Positions 33,353 to 42,744 of a stretch of DNA of 64,000 bases are shown piece after piece. Origin of the DNA: JANQRZ01 sp965214485 (GTDB lineage Bacteria; Bacteroidota; Rhodothermia; Rhodothermales; JANQRZ01); contig CBDCBW010000009.1 in NCBI GenBank assembly GCA_965214485.1, forward strand, positions 1-64,000, given 5' to 3'. The notes beneath the pieces are model-generated. The model searched no databases. It was given only the letters and a program-made list of their open reading frames with translations, and was not told where the DNA came from. The position numbers and the translations under genes are program-made. Position 1 is the stretch's first letter, and every line of letters begins with the position of its first letter.

Positions 33353-34291
33353 TTAGTTGCAGTAACGGCTGATGTCTTCCTGGAAGGTCACGTACAGCTC
33401 GACCGCTTCGTCGCGCAGGTCCTGCAGCGTCTCGTCCCCTCCGTCGCGGACGAGCAGGTCGATCGAGAAGAGCGCGCGGCCGACGTCCGCCACCTGGGCG
33501 TCGATGCGGTCGTAGACCTGGTCGAGCGCGGCGGGGTCGTCGGCGCAGAAGCCGATCCGCCGGTTGTCCTCGCTCCCGACGAGGTACCAGGCGACCGGCA
33601 GGTCCGCCTGCTCGAAGATGCCGGTGTAGGCTTCGAGAATGAGGGCGAAGGCGTTGAGCTGGAGCGCCGTGGCGACGAGGTTGCGGTCCCCGCCGAACGT
33701 ATCGTACAGCTCATCCAGAACTGCCTGCTGGCCGTAGTCTACTATTTGCCCGTCCACGATCACGTCGCACGGGCTGAGACCGAGCAGCGACGCCGGCAGA
33801 ACCGCGCCGTCGTCTCCGGCGAGCAGGTCGCGCACTTCGCGCAGGACGCCGAGCGAACGGATGATCTCGCCGTAGCCCTCGAAGCCCGTCGGGTCGAAGT
33901 CTGCGCGGTCCGGGTCGCTCGTGGTGTACGAACACACCTCGCCGCCCGAGCGCGCGCCGCCCGGCCTCGGGCTCTCGATCCCCTCGACGGCGTCCGTCAC
34001 GAAGCTCGACAGGTCGGCGACGAGGCTCACCGAGTTGACCCCGTTGCGCTGCATCAGCGTCGTGGCGAGCTCGAGGCGGACGACGGCGTTCGCCGGGTCC
34101 TGCTCGTAGGCATCGCGCAGGAGCCGCTCGGCGGTTTCGAAGTCGCCGTTGATGCGGGCGATGCGGGCGTCTTCGAGGGACTCCTCGACGCCGCCGCCTT
34201 CTGCGTAGGCCGCGTCGAGGAGGTTACAGCCGGAGACGGCGAGGACCGCTGCGAGGGCCGAGGCGGCGAAGGTGCGGGTGAAGCGGTGCAT
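33353..34291 (-). CDS. TPR-containing lipoprotein (312 aa)
   Basis: The lipobox LAVSGC puts the acylated Cys at residue 22. A TPR-like segment follows (DARIARINGDFETAERLLRDAYEQDPANAVVRLELATTLMQ). The rest is helical with few recognisable motifs and several cysteines (VCSYTT, SPCDVIV, GFCADDP, RYCN) that could form disulfides. Its gene precedes the barrel gene in the same operon, so it may be an accessory of that barrel in the periplasm. Confidence 0.75.
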   Translation of the reverse strand: MHRFTRTFAASALAAVLAVSGCNLLDAAYAEGGGVEESLEDARIARINGDFETAERLLRDAYEQDPANAVVRLELATTLMQRNGVNSVSLVADLSSFVTDAVEGIESPRPGGARSGGEVCSYTTSDPDRADFDPTGFEGYGEIIRSLGVLREVRDLLAGDDGAVLPASLLGLSPCDVIVDGQIVDYGQQAVLDELYDTFGGDRNLVATALQLNAFALILEAYTGIFEQADLPVAWYLVGSEDNRRIGFCADDPAALDQVYDRIDAQVADVGRALFSIDLLVRDGGDETLQDLRDEAVELYVTFQEDISRYCN

Positions 34292-34425
34292 GCGGGGGAG
34301 GCTTAAAAGATGGGACAGAAGTCGAGACGAAATATCGACCCGGGCTGGACCCGCCGAACGAGGCGCTGTTTACTCCCGCGAATTGTAACGCCTCCGTGCC
34401 TATGCCGCAACGCAGCGCTACGGGC

Positions 34426-35697
34426 TCAGGCACCGCTGCGCACCGCGTGAGCCGGCTCCACCGCCGCCGCCCGCGCCGCCGGATAGACCGAGGCCGCCGC
34501 GCACAGCCCCACGGCCACCCCCACAATCGCCGCGACGTCCCAGCCGCGGATCGCCACCGGGTAGGCGTCGATGATGAACGCCTCGGCCTGGGCGAGCGGG
34601 ACGAGGCCGAGGTGCTGCTGCGCGAGCGCCAGCCCGAGGCCGAGCACCAGCCCGAGGCCGCTGCCCACCGCGCCGACGAGCAGCCCTTCGAGCAGGAAGA
34701 TGCGCCGGATGTCTCGGCGGGAGGCCCCCATCGCCTGGAGCGCCCCCAGGTCGCGCCGCTTCTCGATCACGATCATCGTCAGGCTCCCGACGATGTTGAA
34801 GGCCGCCACGACGATGATGAGGGCGAGCACGAACGACGCGCCCCACTTTTCGAGCCGCATCACGTCGTAGAGCGATCGCTGGAGGTCGTACCACGTCTGC
34901 ACGCGGACGGTCGCCGGGAGGCGGGCTTCGAGGGCGGCCTTCACCTCGTCGGCCCGTTCGAGATCGTCGAGCCGGAGCTCCACCCCGGTGACGGCCCCGG
35001 GGAGGCGGAAGAGCCGCTGCGCCTCGCCGAGCTCGACGAAGACGTGGCTGGCGTCGTAGACCGGCTCGATCTCGTAGAGCCCGCGCACCGTGAACGGCTG
35101 GCGCGGCGGCAGGCCGAGGGGCTGGGTGAGGAGGCGCTCGATGCCGGGGGCCGAGAGCAGCGAGACCCGGCTGCCGGTGTCGGTCGAGAGGCCGGCGTAG
35201 AGCCCGAGGCGGAGCCCGAGGCCGGCCCCGAGCACGATGCCCGCTTCGTCCCCCTGCCGCTCCAGGTTGAACGTGCCGGAGAGCGCGGCCCCGGCGGGGC
35301 TGCCCGCCGCGAGGCTGTCGCTGAAGGCCGCCGCCTCGACCCCGCGCACCACCACCACCTGGGTCTCGTCCGGCGCGCCCTCGTATGTCAGCAGCGCCTT
35401 GCCCTCGACGTAGGCCGTCGCCGACTCGACGTGCTCGAGGGAGCGGGCGAGGCCGAGGAGCGAGTCGGCCCCGGCGAGGGCGCGCCCTTCGGCGGACTCG
35501 ATGCGGACGTGCGGGTCGAACGAGACGAGGAGGTCGCGCACGATGTCGTAGAACCCGTTCATCACCGAGAGCACGACGATGAGCGCCGCCACGCCGAGGC
35601 CGACGCCCGCGACCGAGAGGCTGCTGATGACCGAGACCAGCGTGACCCGCCGCGAGGTGGCGAGGTAACGGCGGGCGATGAGGAAGCGGTAGTCCAA
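34426..35697 (-). CDS. LolC/LolE-like lipoprotein-releasing ABC permease (423 aa)
   Basis: MDYRFLIARRYLATSRRVTLVSVISSLSVAGVGLGVAALIVVLSVMNGF-type opening and a periplasmic core are followed by three more membrane segments near residues 280-300, 325-350 and 375-400. The FtsX motif ALIIVVAAFNIVGSLTMIV with EKRRDLGALQAMGAS is diagnostic. It would extract lipoproteins from the inner membrane for transfer to the outer membrane. The ATPase subunit (LolD) is not adjacent. A promoter-like TAGCTTCG precedes the start. Confidence 0.9.
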   Translation of the reverse strand: MDYRFLIARRYLATSRRVTLVSVISSLSVAGVGLGVAALIVVLSVMNGFYDIVRDLLVSFDPHVRIESAEGRALAGADSLLGLARSLEHVESATAYVEGKALLTYEGAPDETQVVVVRGVEAAAFSDSLAAGSPAGAALSGTFNLERQGDEAGIVLGAGLGLRLGLYAGLSTDTGSRVSLLSAPGIERLLTQPLGLPPRQPFTVRGLYEIEPVYDASHVFVELGEAQRLFRLPGAVTGVELRLDDLERADEVKAALEARLPATVRVQTWYDLQRSLYDVMRLEKWGASFVLALIIVVAAFNIVGSLTMIVIEKRRDLGALQAMGASRRDIRRIFLLEGLLVGAVGSGLGLVLGLGLALAQQHLGLVPLAQAEAFIIDAYPVAIRGWDVAAIVGVAVGLCAAASVYPAARAAAVEPAHAVRSGA

Positions 35698-35722
35698 ACG
35701 ACGGGTGACGGCTGAGGAGCGA

Positions 35723-35730
35723 CGAAGCTA
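35723..35730 (-). promoter_or_regulatory. Candidate -7 element of the LolC/E-like gene
   Basis: TAGCTTCG on the minus strand, 26 bp before the start codon, shares the TAnCTTyG form seen upstream of smc, plsX and the sigma gene. Confidence 0.35.
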
Positions 35731-35814
35731 CGCCGGGGCGATGGGAAAGCCCGTGCCCTTCGAACAAAAGCCGCCGCCCTGAGGTAGGCGCTGTCCAGCT
35801 TGATCGCCGTACCG

Positions 35815-36525
35815 ATGCACCGCATCTTCCTCCTACTCGCCCTCAGTATACTTGCCCTCAGTCTGGGAGCGGCACGCGCGCAGCCGCTGCCGGAGCCGCT
35901 GCCGGAAGGCCCGGCCCACTACGGCACCGGGGTCGGGGCCTCGCTCCTGCTGACGAACTACGGGTTCGGCCTCGGCGGGCTCTACCGGAGCGCGGTCGGC
36001 GAGACGACCTCGCTCGTGGCCGAGCTCAGCATCGGCGCAGGGAAGGACGAGCGCGAGCAGGAGTTCTTCGTCGGGTTCTTCGGCGACACGGTGGTGCCGT
36101 TCAAGCGGAGCTACTTCCTGGTGGCCCCCCTCCACGTCGGCGTCGAGCAGCGGCTCTTCCGCGCCGCCGTCGAGGACAGCTTCCGCCCCTTCGTGCAGGC
36201 CCTCGGCGGCCCGAGCGTCGGCTTCCAGTGGCCCTATTTCGACGACGCCAACGGCAACGGCATCCGCGAAACTGACGAGGCGAAACGGGGCGTGCTCAGC
36301 GGCCTCGACGAGGGCAGCTTCCGCCTCGGCGTCGGCGCGACGCTCGCCGTCGGGGCGTACTTCGGCGAGAGCCGCCGGGCCACGCAGGGGTTCCGGATCG
36401 GCTACGTCGGCTCGTACTTCTTCGAGGCCGTGGACCTGCTCGAGCCCCGGCCCGAGGTCGAGAGCCCGGCCCAGCGCTTCTTCGGGACGCCGGTCGTCAG
36501 CCTCTACCTCGTGCGGCTGTTCTGA
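35815..36525 (+). CDS. Secreted beta-rich protein, probable outer-membrane barrel (236 aa)
   Basis: A signal peptide (MHRIFLLLALSILALSLGAARAQ) precedes PLPEPLPEGPAHYGTGVGASLLLTNYGFGLGGLY, a barrel-like run of strands, and a loop FDDANGNGIRETDEAKRG resembling a calcium-binding DxNGNG loop. The end is VSLYLVRLF. No named family is recognised. It is transcribed away from the LolC/E-like gene. Confidence 0.65.
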   Translation: MHRIFLLLALSILALSLGAARAQPLPEPLPEGPAHYGTGVGASLLLTNYGFGLGGLYRSAVGETTSLVAELSIGAGKDEREQEFFVGFFGDTVVPFKRSYFLVAPLHVGVEQRLFRAAVEDSFRPFVQALGGPSVGFQWPYFDDANGNGIRETDEAKRGVLSGLDEGSFRLGVGATLAVGAYFGESRRATQGFRIGYVGSYFFEAVDLLEPRPEVESPAQRFFGTPVVSLYLVRLF

Positions 36526-36566
36526 GCCGGGCACCGTTCTGAGCCGGGCACCGTTCTGAGCCTGGC
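36519..36566. repeat. Three 17-bp tandem repeats at a stop codon
   Basis: GTTCTGAGCCGGGCACC occurs at 36519-36535 and 36536-36552, with a third partial copy to 36566. The first copy contains the TGA stop of the barrel gene; TGA then recurs in the other two frames. Confidence 0.9.
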
Positions 36567-36652
36567 GCTCGGCTGCCTGGACCACCCCCGCCGCTGCTCC
36601 CGTCGTATACTGTCGCCCCGGTTAACGCTGTTAACGACGCTCTCGCTGCTCC

Positions 36653-38683
36653 ATGCCGCTGACTGCCTCCCGACTCGCTGCTCTCCGCGCCGCCTGCGAT
36701 GCGCTCGTCCCGTCGGTCCGGCGCGAGCACGACCCGGACGGCTTCTGGGCGCGCAGCGCCTCCGACCTCGGCGTGCCCGGCCTCTTCGCCGGCCTCATCG
36801 AGACGCTTCCGGCGGCGCAGCAGAAGGAGTTCGGGCACCTCCTCGACCTGCTCGGCTCGCGCCTCCTCGGGCTGACGTGGGGCGGTCCCCTCCAGCCGAT
36901 CACGGCGCTCTCGGCGGAGCAGCGCGAGACGCTCTTGCAGCGGTGGTCGCTCTCGCCGGCACCGCCCCTCCGCAAGGGCTTCGCGAGCCTGAAGAACGCG
37001 ACGGCGCTGCTGTTCTACGGAGCCACGCCGGACGGTGCGCCCAACCCGAACTGGCCTGCCATCGGCTATCCCGGCCCACTCGCTGCGCCGCCCGAGGCCG
37101 AGCGCGCCTTTGCCCCGCTCGCGCCGGAGCGAGACGTTACCCTGACGTGCCAGACCGTCGTCGTAGGCAGCGGGGCCGGCGGCGGGGTGGTGGCGGGCGA
37201 GCTGGCCGCCGCGGGCGAGGACGTGATCGTGGTCGAGAAGGGGCCGTACCTCGACCGGGGCGATTTCACCGGGCGCGAGGTCGAGATGATGGACCGGCTC
37301 TACGAGCAGAACGGCGCGCTCACGACGCGGAGCGGCTCGGTCAGCGTGCTCGCCGGGAGCTGCCTCGGCGGGGGGACGACGGTCAACTGGGCCGGGGCGT
37401 TTCGCACGCCGGACTACGTCCTCCGGCAGTGGGCCGAGCGGCACGACGCGCCGCACTTCCGCAGCCCCGCCTTCCAGCGCGGCTTCGAGGCGCTGGAGGC
37501 CGCGATGCACGTCCGCTCCGGCGAGGCGCGGCACAACCCCCAGAACGAGGCGCTCGTGCGCGGCTGCCGCACCCTCGGCTACCACGTCGCCGACATCCCG
37601 CGCAACCAGCGTCCGCCGCAGAGCGACGCCGAGTGGGACCGGATCGGGTTCAGCCCCTACGGCGACCGCGACGGCCTCAAGCAGGGCACGATGGAGACCT
37701 ACCTCCGCCGGGCCGTGGGGCACGGCGCGCGCCTCCTCACCGACACGACCGCCGAGCGCATCACGGTGGAGGGCGGCCGGGCGACGGGCCTCGTCGGCAC
37801 GTACTACGCCCCCGACGGGCGGCGCGCCACCGTGACGGTCCGGGCCGAGCGCGTCGTCGTCGCCGCTGGGGCGATCCACACCCCCGCGCTGCTGGCGCGC
37901 AGCGGGGTCGAGCACGACCACCTCGGGCGGCACCTCTTTCTGCACCCGACCGTCGCCGTCGCCGCGCGCTACCCCGAGAAGATGGAGCCGTGGCTCGGCC
38001 CGATGATGACGGCGGTCTCGAACGAGTTCTCGAAGCTCGACGGGCTCTACGGCCCGAAGCTCGAGACCCCGCCGGCGCACGCCGGTATCCTCGCGCTCGC
38101 GCTGCCGTGGCGCTCGGGCACGCAGCACAAGGCCACGATGCAGCACGCCGCCTACGCCGGCTCCTTCATCGTGCTCACGCGCGACCGCGACGCCGGGCGC
38201 GTCGAGCCGGACCGCCGCGGGCAGCCGGTGCTGCGCTACAGCCTCAGCCGCTATGACCGCGACCACCTGCTGCGCGGCGTCGCCGAGGCGTGCCGCATCC
38301 ACCTCGCCGCCGGGGCCGAGGAGGTCTTCTTCCCCCACAACTCGGCCCCGGTCTACCAGCGGGTCCACGGTGAGGTCGAGCTCGAGAAGCTGCTGGCCGA
38401 GCTTCCGGGCTGGGGCTGGAAGGCGAACCGCTTTCCGCTCTTCTCGGCCCACCAGATGGGCACCTGCCGGATGGGCGGCGACCCCCGGCGTCACCCCGTC
38501 GCGCCCGACGGGTCTGTGCGCGGCCTGCGCGGGCTCTTCGTCGCCGACGCGAGCTGCTTCCCCGAGTGCAGCGGCGTCAACCCGATGCTCTCGGTGCAGG
38601 CCATCGCCCACTACACCGCGCAGGGACTGAAGAGCACGCCGGCCCGCCCGCCGCGGCGGTCTGCCTCCGCGCGGGCCTCGTAG
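36653..38683 (+). CDS. GMC-type FAD oxidoreductase (676 aa)
   Basis: An N-terminal helical extension resembling gluconate-dehydrogenase subunit 3 or fatty-alcohol oxidase leaders (LRAACDALVPSVRREHDPDGFW) precedes the FAD-binding motif VVVGSGAGGGVVAGELA near residue 165, the GMC signature LAGSCLGGGTTVNWAG, and the catalytic end HQMGTCRMGGDP with GLFVADASCFPECSGVNPMLS. The length fits long-chain alcohol oxidase-like GMC enzymes. It should oxidise an alcohol or sterol; substrate unknown. No Tat motif is visible. Confidence 0.88.
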   Translation: MPLTASRLAALRAACDALVPSVRREHDPDGFWARSASDLGVPGLFAGLIETLPAAQQKEFGHLLDLLGSRLLGLTWGGPLQPITALSAEQRETLLQRWSLSPAPPLRKGFASLKNATALLFYGATPDGAPNPNWPAIGYPGPLAAPPEAERAFAPLAPERDVTLTCQTVVVGSGAGGGVVAGELAAAGEDVIVVEKGPYLDRGDFTGREVEMMDRLYEQNGALTTRSGSVSVLAGSCLGGGTTVNWAGAFRTPDYVLRQWAERHDAPHFRSPAFQRGFEALEAAMHVRSGEARHNPQNEALVRGCRTLGYHVADIPRNQRPPQSDAEWDRIGFSPYGDRDGLKQGTMETYLRRAVGHGARLLTDTTAERITVEGGRATGLVGTYYAPDGRRATVTVRAERVVVAAGAIHTPALLARSGVEHDHLGRHLFLHPTVAVAARYPEKMEPWLGPMMTAVSNEFSKLDGLYGPKLETPPAHAGILALALPWRSGTQHKATMQHAAYAGSFIVLTRDRDAGRVEPDRRGQPVLRYSLSRYDRDHLLRGVAEACRIHLAAGAEEVFFPHNSAPVYQRVHGEVELEKLLAELPGWGWKANRFPLFSAHQMGTCRMGGDPRRHPVAPDGSVRGLRGLFVADASCFPECSGVNPMLSVQAIAHYTAQGLKSTPARPPRRSASARAS

Positions 38684-38786
38684 CGAGCCACCCCCTAGGC
38701 GTCCAAACCATGCTGCCGGACCCTCAGGGTGGGGACCGGCGCAGCCACGTCGGCCATCCCGTCGGGCCAAGCGCCGGGGGGCGAGC

Positions 38787-39482
38787 TCAGACCCCGGCGG
38801 CTAGCTCTCCGCCTTCGGCGGTCCGAAGCGCGCTGAGCCGCTGCCGGGCCTGCTCGGCGAGGCCTCCGTCGCTCGCCCCCGTCAGGGCGAGGAACCGCTC
38901 GAAATCGGCAATCGCGGCCTCGGTCTGCCCGAGGGCTTCGTAGAGCTGCCCGCGCTCGAAGTAGTAGAACGCGAAGCCGGGCTGGAGCGCGATGCCCTCG
39001 GTGAGCGCCTCGATCCCGGCGTCGTACCGTTCGAGGTGCATGAAGGCGACGGCGCGGAGGTAGTGCGCGCGCGTCCGGTCCTCGGTGGGCAACGCGTCGG
39101 AGCGGGCGGCCCGGGCGAGGTCGGCGATGCCGTCCTCGAAGCGACCGAGTTGGAGGAGGCTGGCCCCCCGGAAGTAGTACGCCCACGGCAGGCCGGGGTC
39201 GAGCGCGAGCGCCCGGTCGAGGTCAGCCACGGCGTCCTCGAACCGGTGCGTCGCCCAGTGCGCGCGGCCTCGCCCGAGGTAGGCGTCGGCGCGCCCGGCG
39301 TCGGCGGCGAGCGCAGCGGTGTAGTGCTCGGCGGCCTCGGCGTAGCGGAGCCGGTTCATCGCCCGGTTGCCGTCCCGGAGGGCGGTCTCGGCCTCGCCCG
39401 AGGCGCACGCTGCCAACCCGGCAGCCGCCACCGGAAGCGCAGCCACCATCAGAAGCAGAGCGGGGCGGGCGGACCAAGTCAT
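38787..39482 (-). CDS. TPR lipoprotein (231 aa)
   Basis: A signal peptide with lipobox (GLAAC) is followed by at least four TPRs (NRLRYAEAAEHYTAALAAD, RFEDAVADLDRALALDPG, RFEDGIADLARAA, RYDAGIEALTEGIALQPG are recognisable). TPR lipoproteins serve as periplasmic scaffolds. It is 88 bp downstream of the DinB-like gene on the same strand. No specific partner can be named. Confidence 0.8.
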   Translation of the reverse strand: MTWSARPALLLMVAALPVAAAGLAACASGEAETALRDGNRAMNRLRYAEAAEHYTAALAADAGRADAYLGRGRAHWATHRFEDAVADLDRALALDPGLPWAYYFRGASLLQLGRFEDGIADLARAARSDALPTEDRTRAHYLRAVAFMHLERYDAGIEALTEGIALQPGFAFYYFERGQLYEALGQTEAAIADFERFLALTGASDGGLAEQARQRLSALRTAEGGELAAGV

Positions 39483-39570
39483 CGAGCCGAGGGTGAGGTG
39501 AGGGCGAGCCCTAGTCTCGGCTCCGCGCTCCGCTTCCTCAAATCAGACGGTCCGCCTCGGACGGGCTGCC

Positions 39571-40149
39571 TCAGGCGCGAGGGAAGCCGGGCCGTTCGGT
39601 GAGGCGGAGGGCCTGCCCGAGGTGCCGCTGCTCGTGGCGGACCAGCAGCGTCAGCGCCTCGCCGACGGAAAGTCTCAGGATGCTCACGAGCGGCGAGGCG
39701 AAGGTGCCCGTGTTGAGGTCGCGCCCGTCCGCCTGCCGGATCAGGCCGAGGAGGTCCTGCTGCTGCGCGAGGAAGCGGTCGAGGGCCGCCGCGCCGGTCG
39801 AGGGCCCGCCGCGCCGGGGCCGGATCGCCCTCGGTGCCTTCAGCTTCAGGCTCGACTCCGGCGAGACGAACCGGATGAACCACCGACCGAAGAGCGACGG
39901 CGCAAACGCGCCGCTGCCCGATTCCATCCGGCTGACGGCGTCGGGGAGCACGCGGCAGTACGCCTTGTCGACCTTGCGGAGGTGCTCGAAGCAGTCGGCG
40001 ACGCTCCACACGTCGGGCGCGGGCTGCCACGTGAGCTGCGCGGCGGAGAGCTCGGCGCGCAGGCGCTCGGCCTCGGCGCGGGTCCCCTCGGCGTCGGCGA
40101 GGAGTGCGCGGAGGTGGGGATGGGTGAGCGTCGAGGAAGCCGTAGCCAT
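39571..40149 (-). CDS. DinB-like metal-binding protein (192 aa)
   Basis: A four-helix protein with WQPAPDVWSVADCFEHLRKVD and the second metal site LLVRHEQRHLGQALRL, the His pattern of the DinB_2/YfiT superfamily. Members include thiol S-transferases; others are uncharacterised. The middle segment (SGAFAPSLFGRWFIRFVSPE) is typical of this subgroup. Function cannot be narrowed. Confidence 0.82.
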   Translation of the reverse strand: MATASSTLTHPHLRALLADAEGTRAEAERLRAELSAAQLTWQPAPDVWSVADCFEHLRKVDKAYCRVLPDAVSRMESGSGAFAPSLFGRWFIRFVSPESSLKLKAPRAIRPRRGGPSTGAAALDRFLAQQQDLLGLIRQADGRDLNTGTFASPLVSILRLSVGEALTLLVRHEQRHLGQALRLTERPGFPRA

Positions 40150-40395
40150 AGCGGTGTCCGGAGGGTGAGGATGCCGCAGGGTACGGGTGCCCCACCGCGC
40201 GAGTGACGCCCACCTCCCGTCTGCATGGATTCTACACCCGTCGCCGCACTGTCGCCTGTCGAGGCTCCCCTCCTCTGCGGAGCGGGAAGTGGACGGCTAG
40301 TGGACGGCTCCGGTCTCGGCGTAGCTGAGTGCCGCGTTCGAATCCCCTCTCCGTGGCGTGCTCGCGGACGAGGGCCTGGGCGAAAGGGAGCGGCT

Positions 40396-41097
40396 TCATC
40401 GGGTGCGGTCTTGCAGGATGCCGAGCGCGACGGGCAGCGCAAGCTCGGTCCACGCGGCGTACATCGCGCCCGACGGGTGCAGCCCGTCCTCAGCGGTGAG
40501 GGAGGGATCGCCGGAGGCGGTGCGGGAGACGGGGGTGACGTCGACGAAGTGCGCCCCGGCGCGGGCCGTCTCCTCGCGGGCAGCGGCGTTGTAGGCGTCG
40601 ATCTCCGCGCCGATCTGCTGCTCGCCTCGGGCGTCCTCAGCGCCGAAGGGCGTCACGCCCCAATCGGGGATCGAGACGACGACCACGCGCCCAGCGTCGC
40701 CGCCCGCGAACCCCGCCGCGCGTTGCAGCAGCGCCCGGAACTCGGCGCGGTAGTTCTCTAGGTCCCGCCCCCGGTACTGATTGTTGACGCCGATCAGCAG
40801 CGAGACCAGGTCGAACGGCCCCTTCGGGCCGGCGCGGTCGATGGCGGCGTCGAGCTCGTCGGTCGTCCAGCCGGTTTGGGCGATGACCGTCGGCGGAGCG
40901 ACGTGGACGCCGCGGGCCCGGAGCGAGTCCGCGAGGAGCACCGGCCAGCGGGCCTCGGGGGCGACGCGCTCGCCGATGGTGTACGAGTCGCCGAGGGCGA
41001 GGTAGCGCAGGCCGTCGGCGGGCGGCGGGGCAGCAGGCTGGTTCATACACCCGGCGATGACGAGGCAGAGGAGCACGGCGAGGACACGCCCCGTCAC
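40396..41097 (-). CDS. SGNH/GDSL hydrolase lipoprotein (233 aa)
   Basis: The lipobox LVIAGC follows a short signal peptide. Blocks I, III and V of the SGNH family are LALGDSYTIGE, LIGVNNQYRG and EDGLHPSGAMY, giving the catalytic Ser, Asn and Asp/His. It is an esterase or acyl-hydrolase facing the periplasm. Its start overlaps the coaBC stop by 4 bp, so it is translated with that cytoplasmic enzyme although no functional link is evident. Confidence 0.88.
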   Translation of the reverse strand: MTGRVLAVLLCLVIAGCMNQPAAPPPADGLRYLALGDSYTIGERVAPEARWPVLLADSLRARGVHVAPPTVIAQTGWTTDELDAAIDRAGPKGPFDLVSLLIGVNNQYRGRDLENYRAEFRALLQRAAGFAGGDAGRVVVVSIPDWGVTPFGAEDARGEQQIGAEIDAYNAAAREETARAGAHFVDVTPVSRTASGDPSLTAEDGLHPSGAMYAAWTELALPVALGILQDRTR

Positions 41098-42353
41098 GGC
41101 GCAACCGGCGCGGGGGAGGCTGCCAGCACGCAGTCCAGGACCGCCTCGGCGACGGCGCGCTTCGGGCGCTGCGAGACCTCGGTCTCCGACCCGTCGCGCC
41201 CGAGAATCGTGACGCGGTTCGTGCCGGTCCCGAAGCCCGCGCCGGCCTCGTTCGCGTGGTTGAGCACGATCCAGTCGAGATTCTTCCGCTCCAGCTTGGC
41301 GCGGGCGTTCGACGGGCCGTCGTGGGTTTCGAGCGCGAAGCCGACGAGCGTCTGTCCAGACCGCTTTCGGTCACCCAGAGCCGCGAGGACGTCGGGCGTG
41401 CGGCGCAGCCGGATCGTAAGGTCGCCGTCGCCCTTCTTCGCCTTGCGTTCGCTCGGCGTGGCCGGAGTGTAGTCGGCAACGGCGGCGGCCATGAGAACGA
41501 GGTCGGCCTCGGCGTGCGCCATCACGGCGGCGTGCATCTCCTCGGCGCTCGTCACGTCGGTCCGCCGGACGCCGGGCGGGGTGTCGAGGTGCGCCGGGCC
41601 GCTGACGAGGGTCACCTCGGCCCCGCGCCGGGCGGCGGCTTCGGCGAGGGCGTAGCCCATCGTGCCGGTCGAGCCATTCGTGAAGAAGCGGACGGGATCG
41701 ACGGCTTCGCGCGTCGGCCCGGCGGTGACGAGGACCGTCTTCCCGGCGAGCGCCCCGGTCGCCCGGTCGCCGGCCTCGCCGAGCATCGCCGCTATCTTCT
41801 CCAGCAGCGCCTCGGGCTCGGGCAGCCGCCCGGTCCCGACGAGGCCGCTGGCGAGCTCCCCGTGGTCCGGCTCGATGACGGTGACGCCGTCCGAGCGGAG
41901 CGTGCGCAGGGTGCGCTGCGTCGCCGGGTGGAGCCACATGTCGTGGTCCATCGCCGGGGCTACGACGAGCGGGCACCGCGCCGAGAGCGCCGTCGCCGTC
42001 AGGATGGAGTCGCACAGCCCGGCGGCGAGCTTTGCGAGCGTGTTCGCCGTGGCAGGGGCGACGACGAAGAGGTCCGCCCACAGCCCGAGGCCGACGTGTT
42101 TCGTCCAGCTTCCGTCTGCGTTCGGCGGGAAGAGCTCGCTCAGCACCTCGCGCTCCGAGAGCGTCCCGAGCGTGAGCGGCGTGATGAACCGCGCCGCGCC
42201 GGGCGTCATCAGCACCTGCACCTCGGCCCCGGCTCGCTTGAGCAGGCGGACGAGCTCGGCGGCCTTGTACGCCGCGATCGAGCCGGAGACGCCGAGGAGC
42301 ACGTTGCGGCCTCGGAGCTCCTCGTTCCTGGTTTCTGGCTTCTGGTTAGGCAT
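41094..42353 (-). CDS. coaBC: Bifunctional phosphopantothenoylcysteine decarboxylase / synthetase
   Basis: CoaC half: NVLLGVSGSIAAYKAAELVRLL, PATANTLAKLA, APAMDHDMW and the GTGRLPEPE motif. CoaB half: KTVLVTAGPTREAVDPVRF, the STGTMGYALA loop, MAAAVADYTP, and the dimer Lys region FALETHD. These two steps build 4'-phosphopantetheine for coenzyme A. The N-terminus MPNQKPETRNEELRGR is poorly conserved and encoded by low-complexity DNA, so a start nearer RNVLL (no ATG) cannot be excluded. Part of the yicC-gmk-rpoZ-coaBC order. Confidence 0.95.
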   Translation of the reverse strand: MPNQKPETRNEELRGRNVLLGVSGSIAAYKAAELVRLLKRAGAEVQVLMTPGAARFITPLTLGTLSEREVLSELFPPNADGSWTKHVGLGLWADLFVVAPATANTLAKLAAGLCDSILTATALSARCPLVVAPAMDHDMWLHPATQRTLRTLRSDGVTVIEPDHGELASGLVGTGRLPEPEALLEKIAAMLGEAGDRATGALAGKTVLVTAGPTREAVDPVRFFTNGSTGTMGYALAEAAARRGAEVTLVSGPAHLDTPPGVRRTDVTSAEEMHAAVMAHAEADLVLMAAAVADYTPATPSERKAKKGDGDLTIRLRRTPDVLAALGDRKRSGQTLVGFALETHDGPSNARAKLERKNLDWIVLNHANEAGAGFGTGTNRVTILGRDGSETEVSQRPKRAVAEAVLDCVLAASPAPVAP

Positions 42354-42391
42354 AACCGACCGGGACCGCCAAAGAAGCGAGAAACCGAAAC

Positions 42392-42700
42392 CTAGGCCCC
42401 CTCTTCCAGACCGGGGTTGCGGTAGTAAATCTCGTCCTCGGCCATCTCCCTGATGGCGACCTCCGTCGGCTTGGCGCGGCGCTCGTACTCGAGCGAGACG
42501 CGGAGCTGGTCCTCGTTCGAGCGGACCTCGTCGATGGCCGGTTCGAGGCCGAAGTCCTCGAAGTAGGAAAGCTTTATGTCGAGCTCTGCCTTGGTGTGCG
42601 TTGCGACCTGGCGGGCGCGCTTCGAGAGGATGACCGTGGCCTCGTACAGGTTGCCGATCTTCTCGGCGAGCTCGGAGGTGTCGATGGTTTTGATCGCCAT
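42392..42700 (-). CDS. rpoZ: RNA polymerase omega subunit (Bacteroidota type, 102 aa)
   Basis: MAIKTIDTSELAEKIGNLYEATVILSKRARQVATHTKAEL has the Rpb6/omega core (a variant of the YE-VVI-ARRA motif), followed by the divergent C-terminus seen in Bacteroidota. Its place between gmk and coaBC is the standard genomic context. Omega assists RNA polymerase assembly. Confidence 0.88.
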   Translation of the reverse strand: MAIKTIDTSELAEKIGNLYEATVILSKRARQVATHTKAELDIKLSYFEDFGLEPAIDEVRSNEDQLRVSLEYERRAKPTEVAIREMAEDEIYYRNPGLEEGA

Positions 42701-42744
42701 GGAACGCTGGGAGGGTGGGAAGGCTGGGGGTGGATAGCGTGAGG

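Noticed and set aside
34418..35767. 449-codon frame overlapping the LolC/E-like gene on the same strand
   Set aside because: It is the alternate frame of a clear FtsX-type permease; Arg/Gly/Ala-rich with no membrane pattern.
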